Shown here: positions 16,601-25,957 of the stretch, piece after piece | How the letters are laid out: every line of letters begins with the position of its first letter | How positions within the stretch are numbered: the stretch's first letter is position 1 | Assembly (NCBI RefSeq): GCF_002104995.1 | Contig: NW_024468395.1 | Location: 1-25,957 of the forward strand | DNA length: 25,957 nucleotides | Direction: 5' to 3' | Source of the DNA: Linderina pennispora | Taxonomy: Eukaryota; Kickxellomycota; Kickxellomycetes; Kickxellales; Kickxellaceae | The notes under the pieces: generated by a model | Seen by the model: the letters and a program-made list of their open reading frames with translations, nothing else | The model's database searches: none | What the model was told of the DNA's origin: nothing | Position numbers and translations under genes: made by a program

Positions 16601-19600
16601 GCTTGATACGCTCAGCAAGCTACTCCAGGCCTCGGGACACTCGATCATGCGTGCTTGGGATGTCGTCTTTGACATCATCCAGAGCGTTGTTGCCGCCGAG
16701 TCTGCGGGGTCCACCCATGGTGTAGGCGGGACGAATGCCGAGTCACGGCAGCCTGGATATTTGGTCAGGTTTGCATTCCCATGCCTGCAGCTCATATGCA
16801 CCGACTATCTGGCTGATCTTCCGGCAAACTGCATGCGGCGCTGCATCCAGTCACTTGTCGAATACGGGCAGCAGACTGAGGACTTGAACATCTCGCTGAC
16901 CGCCATTGGGCAGGCATGGAGCCTGAGCGACTTTTTCCAGCGCGCAAGCCCAAAGTCGGATGAAGTGGATTTGGCGGAGCTAAGCGAGTTGATCAGCAGC
17001 AGCCTGGTCACCCACAGCGACGATAGCAAATCGGCAATTGCACACATCGTCGATGGCTGGTGGCGGGAGGAGCTAGTGTCGCTGGAAGATACGCATACTC
17101 GCCAACTACTGTGGCTCCTGCTCCTGCACTCACTTTCTGATCTCGGCCGCGATGTCCGCCACGAAGTCCGACACGGCGCACTGCAGACGCTGTTCCGCAC
17201 GCTGGATATGCATGGTGGGATCTTTGACATCTGGACATGGGATAGTATCATCTGGACTGTTTTGGCACCAGTGCTCGATCGCGTGCTGGCTGAACGTGCT
17301 CGCGTGTTCGATCTGATCCGACAAGGACGCGTGGAGATGCTGTTGTCCGAGCTTGAGGCTGAGCAGATGGCATCCAAAAGCGGGGTAGTTATCGAAGACC
17401 CGAGCCGCCTGCACAAGAAGCAGTGGGATGAAACGGCAGCCACAGCGGTGCTCGGTGCTGCCAAAGTGTGGCGGGACAACCTGCAGCGGTCGATCCGACA
17501 CGTCGGCTATGTAGGGCAGGCTTGGCAGGTTATGTGGAAGCTGGCCATTGATTGTTTGGCTGGTAGACGGTCCAGCGAGGGCGTGCGGTTGCTACCAGTC
17601 GCTGACAAAACGATCGAGGTAGATGTGCCCGACAACTTCATCGACTCAGCCGCAGTCGAGGTGAGTGATAGCCAGCTATACCAGCGCACTCGTGAGAGTG
17701 TTGCCGCTGCGATCGAATGCGTGGCGGCGCTGGTGGGCATTGCCGACCTGGAAGGAGGACCAGAGGACCAGATGATCACGCAGCACTGGCGCACAGTGTG
17801 GAGGGCATGGCTGACGATTGGCAGCCAGATGACGAACCTGCCGATAGACCGCGGGTCGCTGCTTGACATCAACCAGACAGTAGATGGAAATGTAGTCTAC
17901 ACTCAGGAGGTGCTGCTCTCGTATCTGCAAATGTTCCCGCAGATCTTTGACCATCTGCGGTCATGCAAGTGGTTCAGCGAAGGCGATTGTACCATGCTGC
18001 TGCGAATTGCTCGCCGGATCTTGCTGTTCGTTGACGCGCCGCTTTACTCGCCGGATGTCTTGGAGATCTCAACGCTGCAGGCGCAGATCATGGATACGGT
18101 CTGCTCGCTGCAGATGCTTGCTCAGTGCAAGACCGATCACGGGGATAACCTGGTATCGCCTGACACTGTGCTGTCACTTTCTCTTGGCGAGCTGGCGGTG
18201 TATGCTGTCATGCCGTATATCATTCGTCCTGAGCAGGGCGGCGCCGGCACGCTCTACCGCGACAGCCAGGTCATTGGTCGGGGTCGGGGTCTGTTTTCAG
18301 TGCAACTGCAAAGACTTGCCGCACACTCTTCTGCGGCTAATGAGATCAAGAAGCCGCGCAGTGGCAAGGCTAAGTACACACGGCGTGCGATTATGCCGAC
18401 GCTGGTGTCTCTGGCGGTTGCAGCTCTGATAAAGCTTGGCGAGGCGCTCTGCTCTGATCAGATCCTGGGCGAGAGCCAGACCAGCAACCAGGCTCTTGCC
18501 AACTCCAAACGAATCCTTGCCGATGGAGTGCTGGCAGATTCACTGGTTGCCATTGGGCTGCACCTGGTGCTGCCACTTGGGGCTGAGCGCCCACCGGGCG
18601 ATTTGAGCGACACAGCAGCAATGTCTGCTTTTGAGTGGGCCAAGCAACACCAGACGGAGGCTGTAGACTGGCTGATTCGTGTTGTGACGCTGGGAATGTC
18701 GCGGCTGCGCGGCTGCACCGATGGAGATGCGCGGTCGGCGCTGGCAGATACATGGGTGACTATTGGCATCGTTCTGGGGTCGGCAGTAGGGGTGCCGGAT
18801 CATATACTCACGCGGGATCAATCAGTATCGCTGGATGAGACCGCCACCGAGCGGTCTGCGGTGGGTTTGGATACTGCCGGCAATGGTCTTGCACTTTCCG
18901 CGGAGTGTCAAAACCAGGTGCTCGATGCTATTATGCACGCCAGCACTGGATACATTTCTCAATATGGTGGCGGCAGCGGTGGTGGCGACGACAGCACAAT
19001 AGCTCAGGTGCAGCCAGCCGAGGTTGGAGAGTACTGGGGGCTGCTTGTGAGGATTCTCGAGTGGGGAGCTCTAATGGCTGCCGAGCCCGTTGTGCTGCTT
19101 TGTGTGGAGCAAGACGACAACATCGGCATGTTGTTCTCGGCAGCCACCGCCCCGCCTTCCTCCAGTGTTAGTAGTATGGCGCAAATGCAGCAGGCAAACC
19201 GGCAGGCACTGACAATGGAGTGCTTCCAATGGCTGTTCAGAATGTCGTCGAGTGCCGCCGCCGACACATCCTTGCCGTTGTGGGCCAGCCAGCGTGCCGC
19301 CCCGACGCTTGTGCGTCGATGCCAGACGGTGCTCGAGGCATTTGTCCGAGATAAAGCACTGCTGGGGAAAAGCCCGATGCCATTTGCCCGCGTTGTGCTG
19401 CTCAACATGGTGCTGGACAACATGGCTCGCCTGCAGTGCCGAGCCAGCGCGCTGGCGACAGGATCAAGCAAGGCTGCGACCAGCCCGGCAGCCCACCTCC
19501 TCCTGCTATGCGACAATCTCATCGATCTGCTGTCGGCTCCAGATCCTGCGGTCCTGGGCTCGATCCAGCGTTGTCTGCGGCGGATTGCTGGCGAGATAAG

Positions 19601-19607
19601 GCAGTAG
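13642..19607 (+). CDS. MON2: MON2 homologue (large Sec7/BIG-related trafficking scaffold); one intron, one frameshift
   Basis: MON2 is a peripheral Golgi/endosome protein related to the BIG/GBF Arf exchange factors but without a Sec7 domain. With Dop1/Dopey it supports endosome-to-Golgi recycling. Exon 1 is 13642-13734 (MSATAGISNLLLSELQSLS to KHPEIKE); exon 2 starts at 13826 (AAERVIVILRSI). The DCB region (LACKTGNHKLTTISVQCLQ) is followed by a HUS-like block (PLAVRCIRVIWLFIRDLH) and a long helical C-terminal half down to a TAG at 19605-19607. About 1957 residues, somewhat longer than the yeast and human proteins (roughly 1.6-1.7 thousand). The frame shifts by one base near the GGGG run 15942-15945; deleting one G joins DDDLSR to ATEFQAVREEYAQLF. 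The break lies in a Ser-rich disordered linker; a 31-nt GT-AG alternative is too short to splice. Family call firm. Confidence 0.9.
13735..13825 (+). other. MON2: MON2 intron 1, probably GC-AG type
   Basis: The exon-intron junction reads GAG|GCAAGT and the acceptor CTCTAG|GCAGCAGAG, giving KEAAERV, the expected family sequence. The donor is GC rather than GT but otherwise matches the usual GC-AG consensus (AG|GCAAGT). A GT alternative four bases downstream (GTACAC to GGCAG) also keeps the frame and would give KEATERV. Length 91 nt for the GC-AG version. Confidence 0.7.
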
Positions 19608-20128
19608 AAAACACCGTCGTTTGTGTGTATGTATGTGTGTGGACGGGCCAGAGGTGGGAACAACCGGCTGGCGCGCCATAGCCTTTGTAACTGTCAGGAA
19701 AACAAACGAATAAATCAGTTGTTGAGCCGAATGAATCCTCCAAGACGTGGCCCCGCTGACATTGTTGCACTTGTTGTTGCATGTCGTCGCAGGCATCCCA
19801 GAAATAGGTCTGTGGCCCGAGAAAATACGCCCAGTGCTGTTTATGCCATGTCAGGTGTGATGTACTGCGTCCAATTTTCCACTCCCCTTGCATAAAGTTC
19901 GTCAGGCGGCGTTGTCAGACTTTCCTGTTTCAAAGACATTGCAGATTCTAGCGAAGCCATCCTCGCATATTTCCCCTTCTTTCCTCTGCAGCCTATTTTT
20001 TTTTCCTTTCTCCTTTCTTGCACTTTTTAACCGCATTCAGTCTAATTTGCCTGGACAGGCGCTTTTCCCCCTCTTTTTATTTACCGTGGTGTATCCGTTT
20101 ATTTATTCACAACAGCCAGTATCCGGCG
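19608..20128. other. Intergenic region and CT-rich leader of the first Zn2Cys6 gene
   Basis: About 520 bp without a convincing gene. From roughly 19930 to 20100 there are long T- and CT-rich runs typical of fungal 5' leaders, leading to the ATG at 20129. A TG-rich stretch (about 19620-19645) directly follows the MON2 stop. Confidence 0.45.
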
Positions 20129-23100
20129 ATGTCTGCGGGCGGCCACTACCATCGACATTACCAGCAGGCATCCCCGCTTCCCCCCAAGCGACAGCGCGAG
20201 GATTCGGAGGAAAAGGTATCGAACATTCGGTCGCTGCTTAACGACACTGACAGCGATGCCATGCTGCCTGCCACAAACAGCAGCATGTCCATCAACGTGT
20301 TGACGGCACAGCATCCACAGCATCCACAGCAGCACAAGCGCAGCGAGGCGAGAATGGCCCAGTACGTTAAGCCCGTGTATCGGCCAAGCCACTATAACGA
20401 GAGCCGTCAACAGATTGCTATGCGTTCCGGGTGCCTTCATCAGCAGCAGCCACTTGTGGTCCAGCCCATCGCCTCGGGTAGCTTCAGGGTCCAATCAGGA
20501 TCTGATGCATCGGCCCAGCAGCAGCAGCGGCAACAGCGCCTGTCCCGAGGCATTATGCCTGCGACTGCCAATGGCACCGGGCAATCAGCAGCACCTGTCG
20601 GTTTTGTCGGTCACCCACGAGCCGAACCCGACCCATCGTCGGATAAACTGGCGACTGGAGATTTGCCGCCAGCGATTCGTGAACCAACAGACCCAATGGA
20701 TCGCCCGCGTCACTCAATTCCGACGCTGGTCACAAAAGTGGACTCCGCAAACCAGCAGCGCCAATTACACGAACCCGGTTCCGCGGTTGACCACTTTACA
20801 ACTCATGGCGGAGTTGGTGGGGAGACCCAGTCACCGGAGCCAATTGCAGCTAATGGAAAGGGGGCTACGAGGGGCGACCCTGGCGTCACTGCTTTCACGC
20901 AGGGTGTTGCGCGAACTGATGTCGGCCAGTCGTCGAGTGATGCACGGTTCAGGCCATACCCGGAAATCGGTAGCAGCTCGCTGCCGGACTCGGCCTCGCA
21001 TGTTGATGACGAACAATCAGCGGACAGACTGCCCCAGACTGCAGCCGAGCCCGGCCGCCAGGACGACTCCCAGGCACAGCGGCGGCGGCGGCGAACGCAG
21101 GCGTGCGAGTACTGCCACCAGAAGAAGATTAAGTGTGAGGGTGAGGGTACCCGCTGCATCAACTGCATCAAAAACGACATCCAGTGCATTTGGGGCCAGA
21201 AGCGCAAGCGTGGGCCCAAGCCGAAGCCGCTGTCGGCGGTGCTCAGCAAGACTCCGGTCCCGAGGGTCGCGTGCGCAGAGGGCGGCCAAGGGGGGCAAGG
21301 GCAAGCCGTCAATTACCGTGGTTACTGGCGCTCCTGCGCAGGCGCTCGCACCATCAGCAGAGTCTGATGCTCGGTCACTAACGCCGGCGACGCCTATACG
21401 CGATGACCAAGTGTCTGAGTCGGCAGAGTACGCGGATGTAGATGCTGTGCCGGAGGGACTGAAGGCGCCGTCGATGCATCGTGAGCTGCAGGAGTTCTTC
21501 TCGGGCAAGGTCGACCTTGAAACACGCGAGGCAGTGACCATGTACTTTGACTACTTCTACCCGCTGTGTCCGATATTCCACCCGTCACTGTTTATCCGAA
21601 GGGTAGTGGAGAACGACGTCGACCCAATTCTGATTGACGCGATGAAGGCGACGACGGCCCGGATGCTCTCGGCGAAGACAGGGAGGTTTATTGATGGCGA
21701 TGCGCTGGCAGAGAGCGTAAAAGCGAGAATTATTTCACATTTGGAGACGCCGTCGATTGACTACGTGCGTACAGTTGTCATCATGACACTGCTTGCCGGC
21801 TGTCGGGGCGAGCACTGGTCCTACAACTCGCTTATCGTGCTGGCTGCCAGCCTGGTTACTCGCTGCGGGTGGCACCAGATCGACCTGTATCGCCGCCCGC
21901 CCCCGGCGACGTGGGAGGAATGGGTCAACATGCAGATAAAGCGCCGTATCTTTTGGATAGTCTATCAGACGGACAGCTACCAGTCGATGCTGACTGGCCG
22001 GGGAACAACTATGAACGAGTCCAGCGTCTATGTGAGAACCCCGTGCTCGGACTATGAGTGGGACATTGTTCTCAAGCAGGGCACTGACGGGCCGTCGCTG
22101 GCCACTCATGTCAACACATCTGATGCCCTGGCTCGCGTCAAACACCGCCCGTCGCTGTCCTCGTCCGGCTCGTCGTCGTCTCTGATGCAGTCGATGCGCG
22201 TCGACCAGGACATAATTGTAGCAACTGGTGCCTTTTCATACTCGTTCATGGCGCTGAGCGAGCTGACATCCATCATCTCCAACACCAACATGTTCCTGTG
22301 CGATGCCAAGGCCAGCCGCGACTCCCTGGGCGTGTTGTCCAGCTCGTCCTGGCCGAGCCTATCGCCGTTCCGTGACAGCCCGTTTCCTGCGCTGAATTTC
22401 CTCAACCAGACGCCAGGCACTGGTCGGCTCGCATACCGGCCCAAGCGCACTGTCAGACTTGTGTCCGACTACCCGCGGTTTGGCGAGCTCGACTACAAGC
22501 TGCCAGGACTGGAAGCGCAACCTGGTGCTTCCAGAGGAGCTGCGCGACGAGTCAATGCCAGCAGGGGATATCTCATACTTTGGGCAGGCCGACCACCGCC
22601 GGTTCATGATGCGGGTGAGGTACTTTTGCCTGCACTGCTACTATGTGCCCATTGCAATATTCTTGCACCAATCCAACCGTCCCTCGTTCTTCACCGAGTA
22701 CGAGGAGCCGCCAGAGCTCCGGGGCAGCGATCGGACGCCGATGGCAGTGCAGAGTCCGGCTATGATGCGGCAGCGGGCGACAGGGCTCTGCGCGAAATGC
22801 TCAACATGGCCTTTGCCAATACGTGGAATGCGGGTTTAGTAGCGAATGATATCGAGCCGAAATCCTGGCAAGTGTGCCTTGATGCTGCGCACGGGCTGTC
22901 TGACACTTGGAGCGCAACCAGGACATGCCGCTAGAGCGCTTCGACCAGGTCATTCCCTTTTGCATTTTCATGTCGTCATCTGTGCTCTGCGACAAACAAA
23001 AAAGTGCCGGAGGATCTTGGCCGAGCGCCCGCCAGGCCAGACTGGACAAGGTCAGAGCAGAAATTGCCCTGTGCACACGCCATCTTCAGCACCAGTGGAC

Positions 23101-23218
23101 GACACTGAAGGGGCTGGGCGAGCTGTGGAACGTTGCGGGCATGGAGATGCTGCTGAAGTCGATGCAGATTGATGAGGTGACCAATGCTGCTGATCTTTTC
23201 TCGTCCCTGTCGCTGTGA
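20129..23218 (+). CDS. Zn2Cys6 transcription factor with fungal-specific middle domain (paralogue 1; four apparent frameshifts)
   Basis: A nuclear DNA-binding regulator. Start MSAGGHYHRHYQQ. The N-terminal ~300 residues are Gln/Ser/Pro-rich. The zinc cluster is CEYC-x6-C-x6-CINC-x6-C at residues 326-353 (21104-21187), preceded by five Arg and followed by the basic, AT-hook-like KRKRGPKP. The fungal-specific transcription factor domain (about 21480-23100) begins at LQEFFSGKVDLETREAV and includes the helical YFDYFYPL and RRIFWIVYQTDSYQ blocks. Frame breaks: CCC 21259-21261 (extra base), near 22503-22508 (extra base), between about 22720 and 22800 (missing base) and near 22903-22908 (missing base). 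Joining the parts gives about 1029 residues ending ADLFSSLSL. Each break lies between protein-like pieces, so sequencing indels are a strong alternative to pseudogenisation. Target genes unknown. Confidence 0.82.
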
Positions 23219-23952
23219 GCTTTACCACATATTGAAAGGTGATTGTCTTACGCTATTTTATTGATCACTGTAATGTATATTGGACATATATTTCATCCTC
23301 CCCCCCACGAATGGTGTGCGATGGATACATTACTGTCCCATGTTGCGCCGTGATTTTTTTTTTTTGCAGACGGCTGAATCTGTGAGATGCCGAGCCACTG
23401 ACCTGCTTCTGCTTCTGCTTTTGGCCGACATCGCAAGCTGCATGGTTATTCACGGCAAGGATTGCTCCAGGGAATCCATGCCGGCAACAGAAATCCCGGC
23501 GTCTGAAATTTTTCTTCCCCAAAACCACACGGACCGGCATGTGGTTGCCTGAGAAATCATAGAAAGCGGATGTTTGTGTCTTTGGTGGAATCGCAGAGTC
23601 CCTCCCAGTAGTCCTGCGAGCTGCAGCCGTCTCAGCCGCATATTAGACATGCAAACACCTTTGCTGCTCGCAGCCTAGCTGCGTGTTGACAAACATCGAA
23701 GGCAGCGCCCAGCAGATGTGCACTATGAAGCCGACTGGGGCGGACTAGTCCTGGGCTAGGATGCGATAGCCTGGGCTGCACACATGCGATCTCAGTGATT
23801 TCCCCTGCCAGCACTAGGCCTACACAATACCTGGCCAGCATCCCTACTTTGGACCCTTGTGCTTTTTCCTTTCCCTTGCCAGTTTCACAATCCTTTCCCT
23901 TTTTCGTCTTTTTTTGTTTCTTCATATCTTTTAAGGATATTTCATAGCAGCA
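23219..23952. other. Intergenic region and CT-rich leader of the second Zn2Cys6 gene
   Basis: About 730 bp without a convincing gene. It contains a C6 run followed by a T10 run (about 23300-23365), a short CTGCTT triplicate (about 23403-23421) and a long pyrimidine-rich leader (about 23861-23930) directly before the ATG at 23953. Confidence 0.45.
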
Positions 23953-25957
23953 ATGGCACAGCAGCAACCGGGCCGTAGCCACCCGCAGGCAGGCGGTGGA
24001 CAGGTGCGTGGCCCAACGCTACCGCCTATAAGAAACTTGGTTTCAAACATCCCGCCCACCTACAGGGCTCAGCGCGGGCTACCGCCCATGATTCCCAGGG
24101 AGCCAGGCAACAGTCGACCTCACAATGAGCCAGAAACTCAGCCAGTGTACAACTTCGTCCACAGCCACCACCACCCCCACCACCACAGCCAGGCATGCCT
24201 GGGGCTGTGCACGCACCACCCGCACCACCCGCACCACCTTCCGCCATTTAATGGCCACTCGCCACTCGGGCAATTCGCCATCACCAGGAGGCACCCTTGG
24301 TGCACCATCGACATCACCCTTACAGCCCAGCGATGATGGCGGGTTTCGATTTTGCACATGGCCAGCCCCCACGCACTCCCGGCCCTGGCCAGCACCGGCC
24401 TACATATCTGGCCCTCCGGTGATGGGGCCGCCAATACCGGGTATCCGCATGGCCTGCCGCCGCCGCCGCCGGTAGATTATGCGGCTTATCATCAGCATGA
24501 TTTTGTCTTCGGACGGCGGAATCGGCGCACGCAGGCGTGCAAGTACTGCAACAAGAAAAAGGTGCGGTGCGAGGGCGGCAATGGCGACAAGGGAGCGCCC
24601 TGTGATATGTGCGTGCGGCTGGACATTCGGTGCGAGTGGGGAGAGAGGAGGAAGCGCGGGCCCAAGCCGAGGACAGACGACAAGCCAGCACACGTCCCCG
24701 TGCCGTTTATCCATCCAGCCAATATACCGCAGGGCGATGCGCGGGGTGGCCACAGTGTCGCGGCGCTATCTGCATCTGCATATGCAGACAGGCGTGCGGT
24801 GGAAGCGTCAGGGTCACGGGATGCTGACACCGCAGGCTCGCCATCGGCAGCGACTGGGAAGAGCACTGGTGCTGCGGGTGGATCCAGCAGCCAGACAGCC
24901 GGACAGCAGAGCGCGAAGGGGATCATGGAGTCACCTGGCCGACTCGCTGTCCAGGGGCTGGGGGCAGAGGACCACAGCAGGCACAATGGCGAGGCTGATG
25001 GGTCAAAGCTCGAGCACGACCCCGTGTACCTGAACTCGGAGCCCCGGCAGATTGCCAAGACCGACTCGATGAACAGCCGCACCGAGCACACGCCCTCCTC
25101 GGTCGGCGGAATCAGCACCAGCGACTTCATCGCGCCATCAGTTGAGAATTTGATGCAGCAAGTAAACTCGAGCAAGGTCGATGCAGATACACGCGAGGCC
25201 GTGATGGCATACTTTGACTATTTCTACGCGTTCTCGCCGACGCTTCACCCGTCGACATTCCTACGACAGCTCGTGGACGGGAACGTCGACCAGCTGCTGA
25301 TTGATGCGATAAAGGCGATGACGGCGCGGTTTATCACGGCCAAGACGGGTCGCAAAATCGACCCCACGCCGTACATCGACAATGTCAAGCGCAACATGAT
25401 TATGCACATCGAGGAGCCGTCGCTGGATATCATACGCGCTATCCAGATCATTGCCATGAATGAGGCGTGTGTGGGGCACTTCATGTCGTACAATACGCTG
25501 ATGTGCACTGTCGCCAGCATGATAGTGCGGCTCGGCTGGCATGAGATGGACTTGTACCGGACGCTGAAGCCAAAGACGTGGGAGGGGTGGGTGGAGGCAG
25601 AGACCAAGCGCCGTGTGTTCTGGCTTGTATACCAATCGGACTACTATCTGGCGCTCATGTCGGGCAGGCCGGCCATGATCCCTGAGAACATGGTGTACGT
25701 GCGTGCTCCATGCGCTGACTCCGAGTGGGATGAGTTCAACTTTTCGCTGGTTACCAAGACGCCGGAGTCGAGAGACCCGCCGATGGCCAGCACCGAGCCA
25801 CGAGCAGCGTCAGCACCCACAGCCGGCGCCACGGCTCGTGATCGCGATAGCGACAACGATGATAGTGGCAGCGACATCGGCGAATTCACATTTGAGCAGC
25901 AGTGGATCTGGAGCAACTCCGACGACAGCTCATCGCCGCAAACAGTCCGCCGCATAG
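23953..25957 (+). CDS. Zn2Cys6 transcription factor (paralogue 2; 3' end outside window, N-terminal linker frame-broken)
   Basis: Tandem paralogue of the preceding gene. Start MAQQQPGRSHPQAGG. A His/Pro-rich stretch with many CAC/CCA triplets runs to about 24330, where the start frame ends at a stop codon (24334-24336). Alternative frames over 24170-24450 give plausible Pro/Ser/Gly-rich linker (SPSPGGTLGAPSTSP, GPPVMGPPIPG), so several indels or an unrecognised intron lie here. From 24337 one frame is open to the window end. It holds the zinc cluster CKYC-x6-C-x10-CDMC-x6-C (24538-24633), the basic RRKRGPKP, and the fungal-specific domain from about 25140 (VDADTREAVMAYFDYFYAF, then LIDAIKAMTARF and KRRVFWLVYQSDYYLAL). 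It is clearly similar to paralogue 1 by eye over this domain. Expected role: sequence-specific regulator; targets unknown. Confidence 0.82.

Noticed and set aside
1-25957. CRISPR array, rRNA, phage or bacterial operon features
   Set aside because: No regularly spaced direct repeats with unique spacers, no rRNA motifs, and all recognisable genes are of eukaryotic type.

Overview
The window is nuclear DNA of a fungus. Evidence: an OLE1-type desaturase with a C-terminal cytochrome b5 domain, two Zn2Cys6 regulators with a fungal-specific middle domain, short spliceosomal introns, and an F-box/leucine-rich gene beside a decayed relative. Compact GC-rich housekeeping genes plus an F-box family suggest an early-diverging lineage such as Kickxellomycotina (Coemansia-like); this placement is inference, not shown by the sequence.

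Layout. 1-5.6 kb is a dense housekeeping block: 3' part of a delta-9 acyl-CoA desaturase (+), a small coiled-coil protein (+), the Golgi-to-ER SNARE Sec20 (+), an FtsJ-fold cap-type RNA 2'-O-methyltransferase (+), prefoldin subunit 1 (-) and ribosomal protein L35 (-). About 5.6-11.2 kb is an AT-richer accessory island. It holds a Fanzor gene (eukaryotic TnpB relative, RNA-guided nuclease; - strand, 6827-9319), long non-coding flanks with hairpins just past the Fanzor stop, and an F-box/LRR-like pseudogene (+). 11.2-19.6 kb has an intact F-box protein (-) and a full MON2 homologue (+), divergently arranged. 20.1 kb to the end holds two tandem, paralogous Zn2Cys6 transcription factors (+), the second running off the window.

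The most interesting item is the Fanzor gene. All three RuvC catalytic motifs, a zinc-finger-like Cys cluster and a C-terminal basic nuclear-localisation tail are intact in one 551-codon frame. The N-terminal part is interrupted twice. At the second interruption, the segment that would be removed as a 62-nt GTAAGT...TAG intron still encodes a PLRTS-stop-IPGHVRLD block, which I recognise as a conserved Fanzor motif now carrying a TAG codon. The copy is therefore either a nonsense/frameshift-damaged Fanzor or one in which a coding segment has become an intron.

A second theme is data quality. Several conserved genes (desaturase, SEC20, MON2, both Zn2Cys6 genes) carry isolated one-base frameshifts while the surrounding protein stays conserved. 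This pattern fits indel errors in the assembly at least as well as real pseudogenes, and it should temper any claim of gene death here. Functionally, SEC20 and MON2 both belong to Golgi/endosome trafficking but are not obviously co-regulated; otherwise the genes look like an ordinary fungal neighbourhood interrupted by a mobile-element island.
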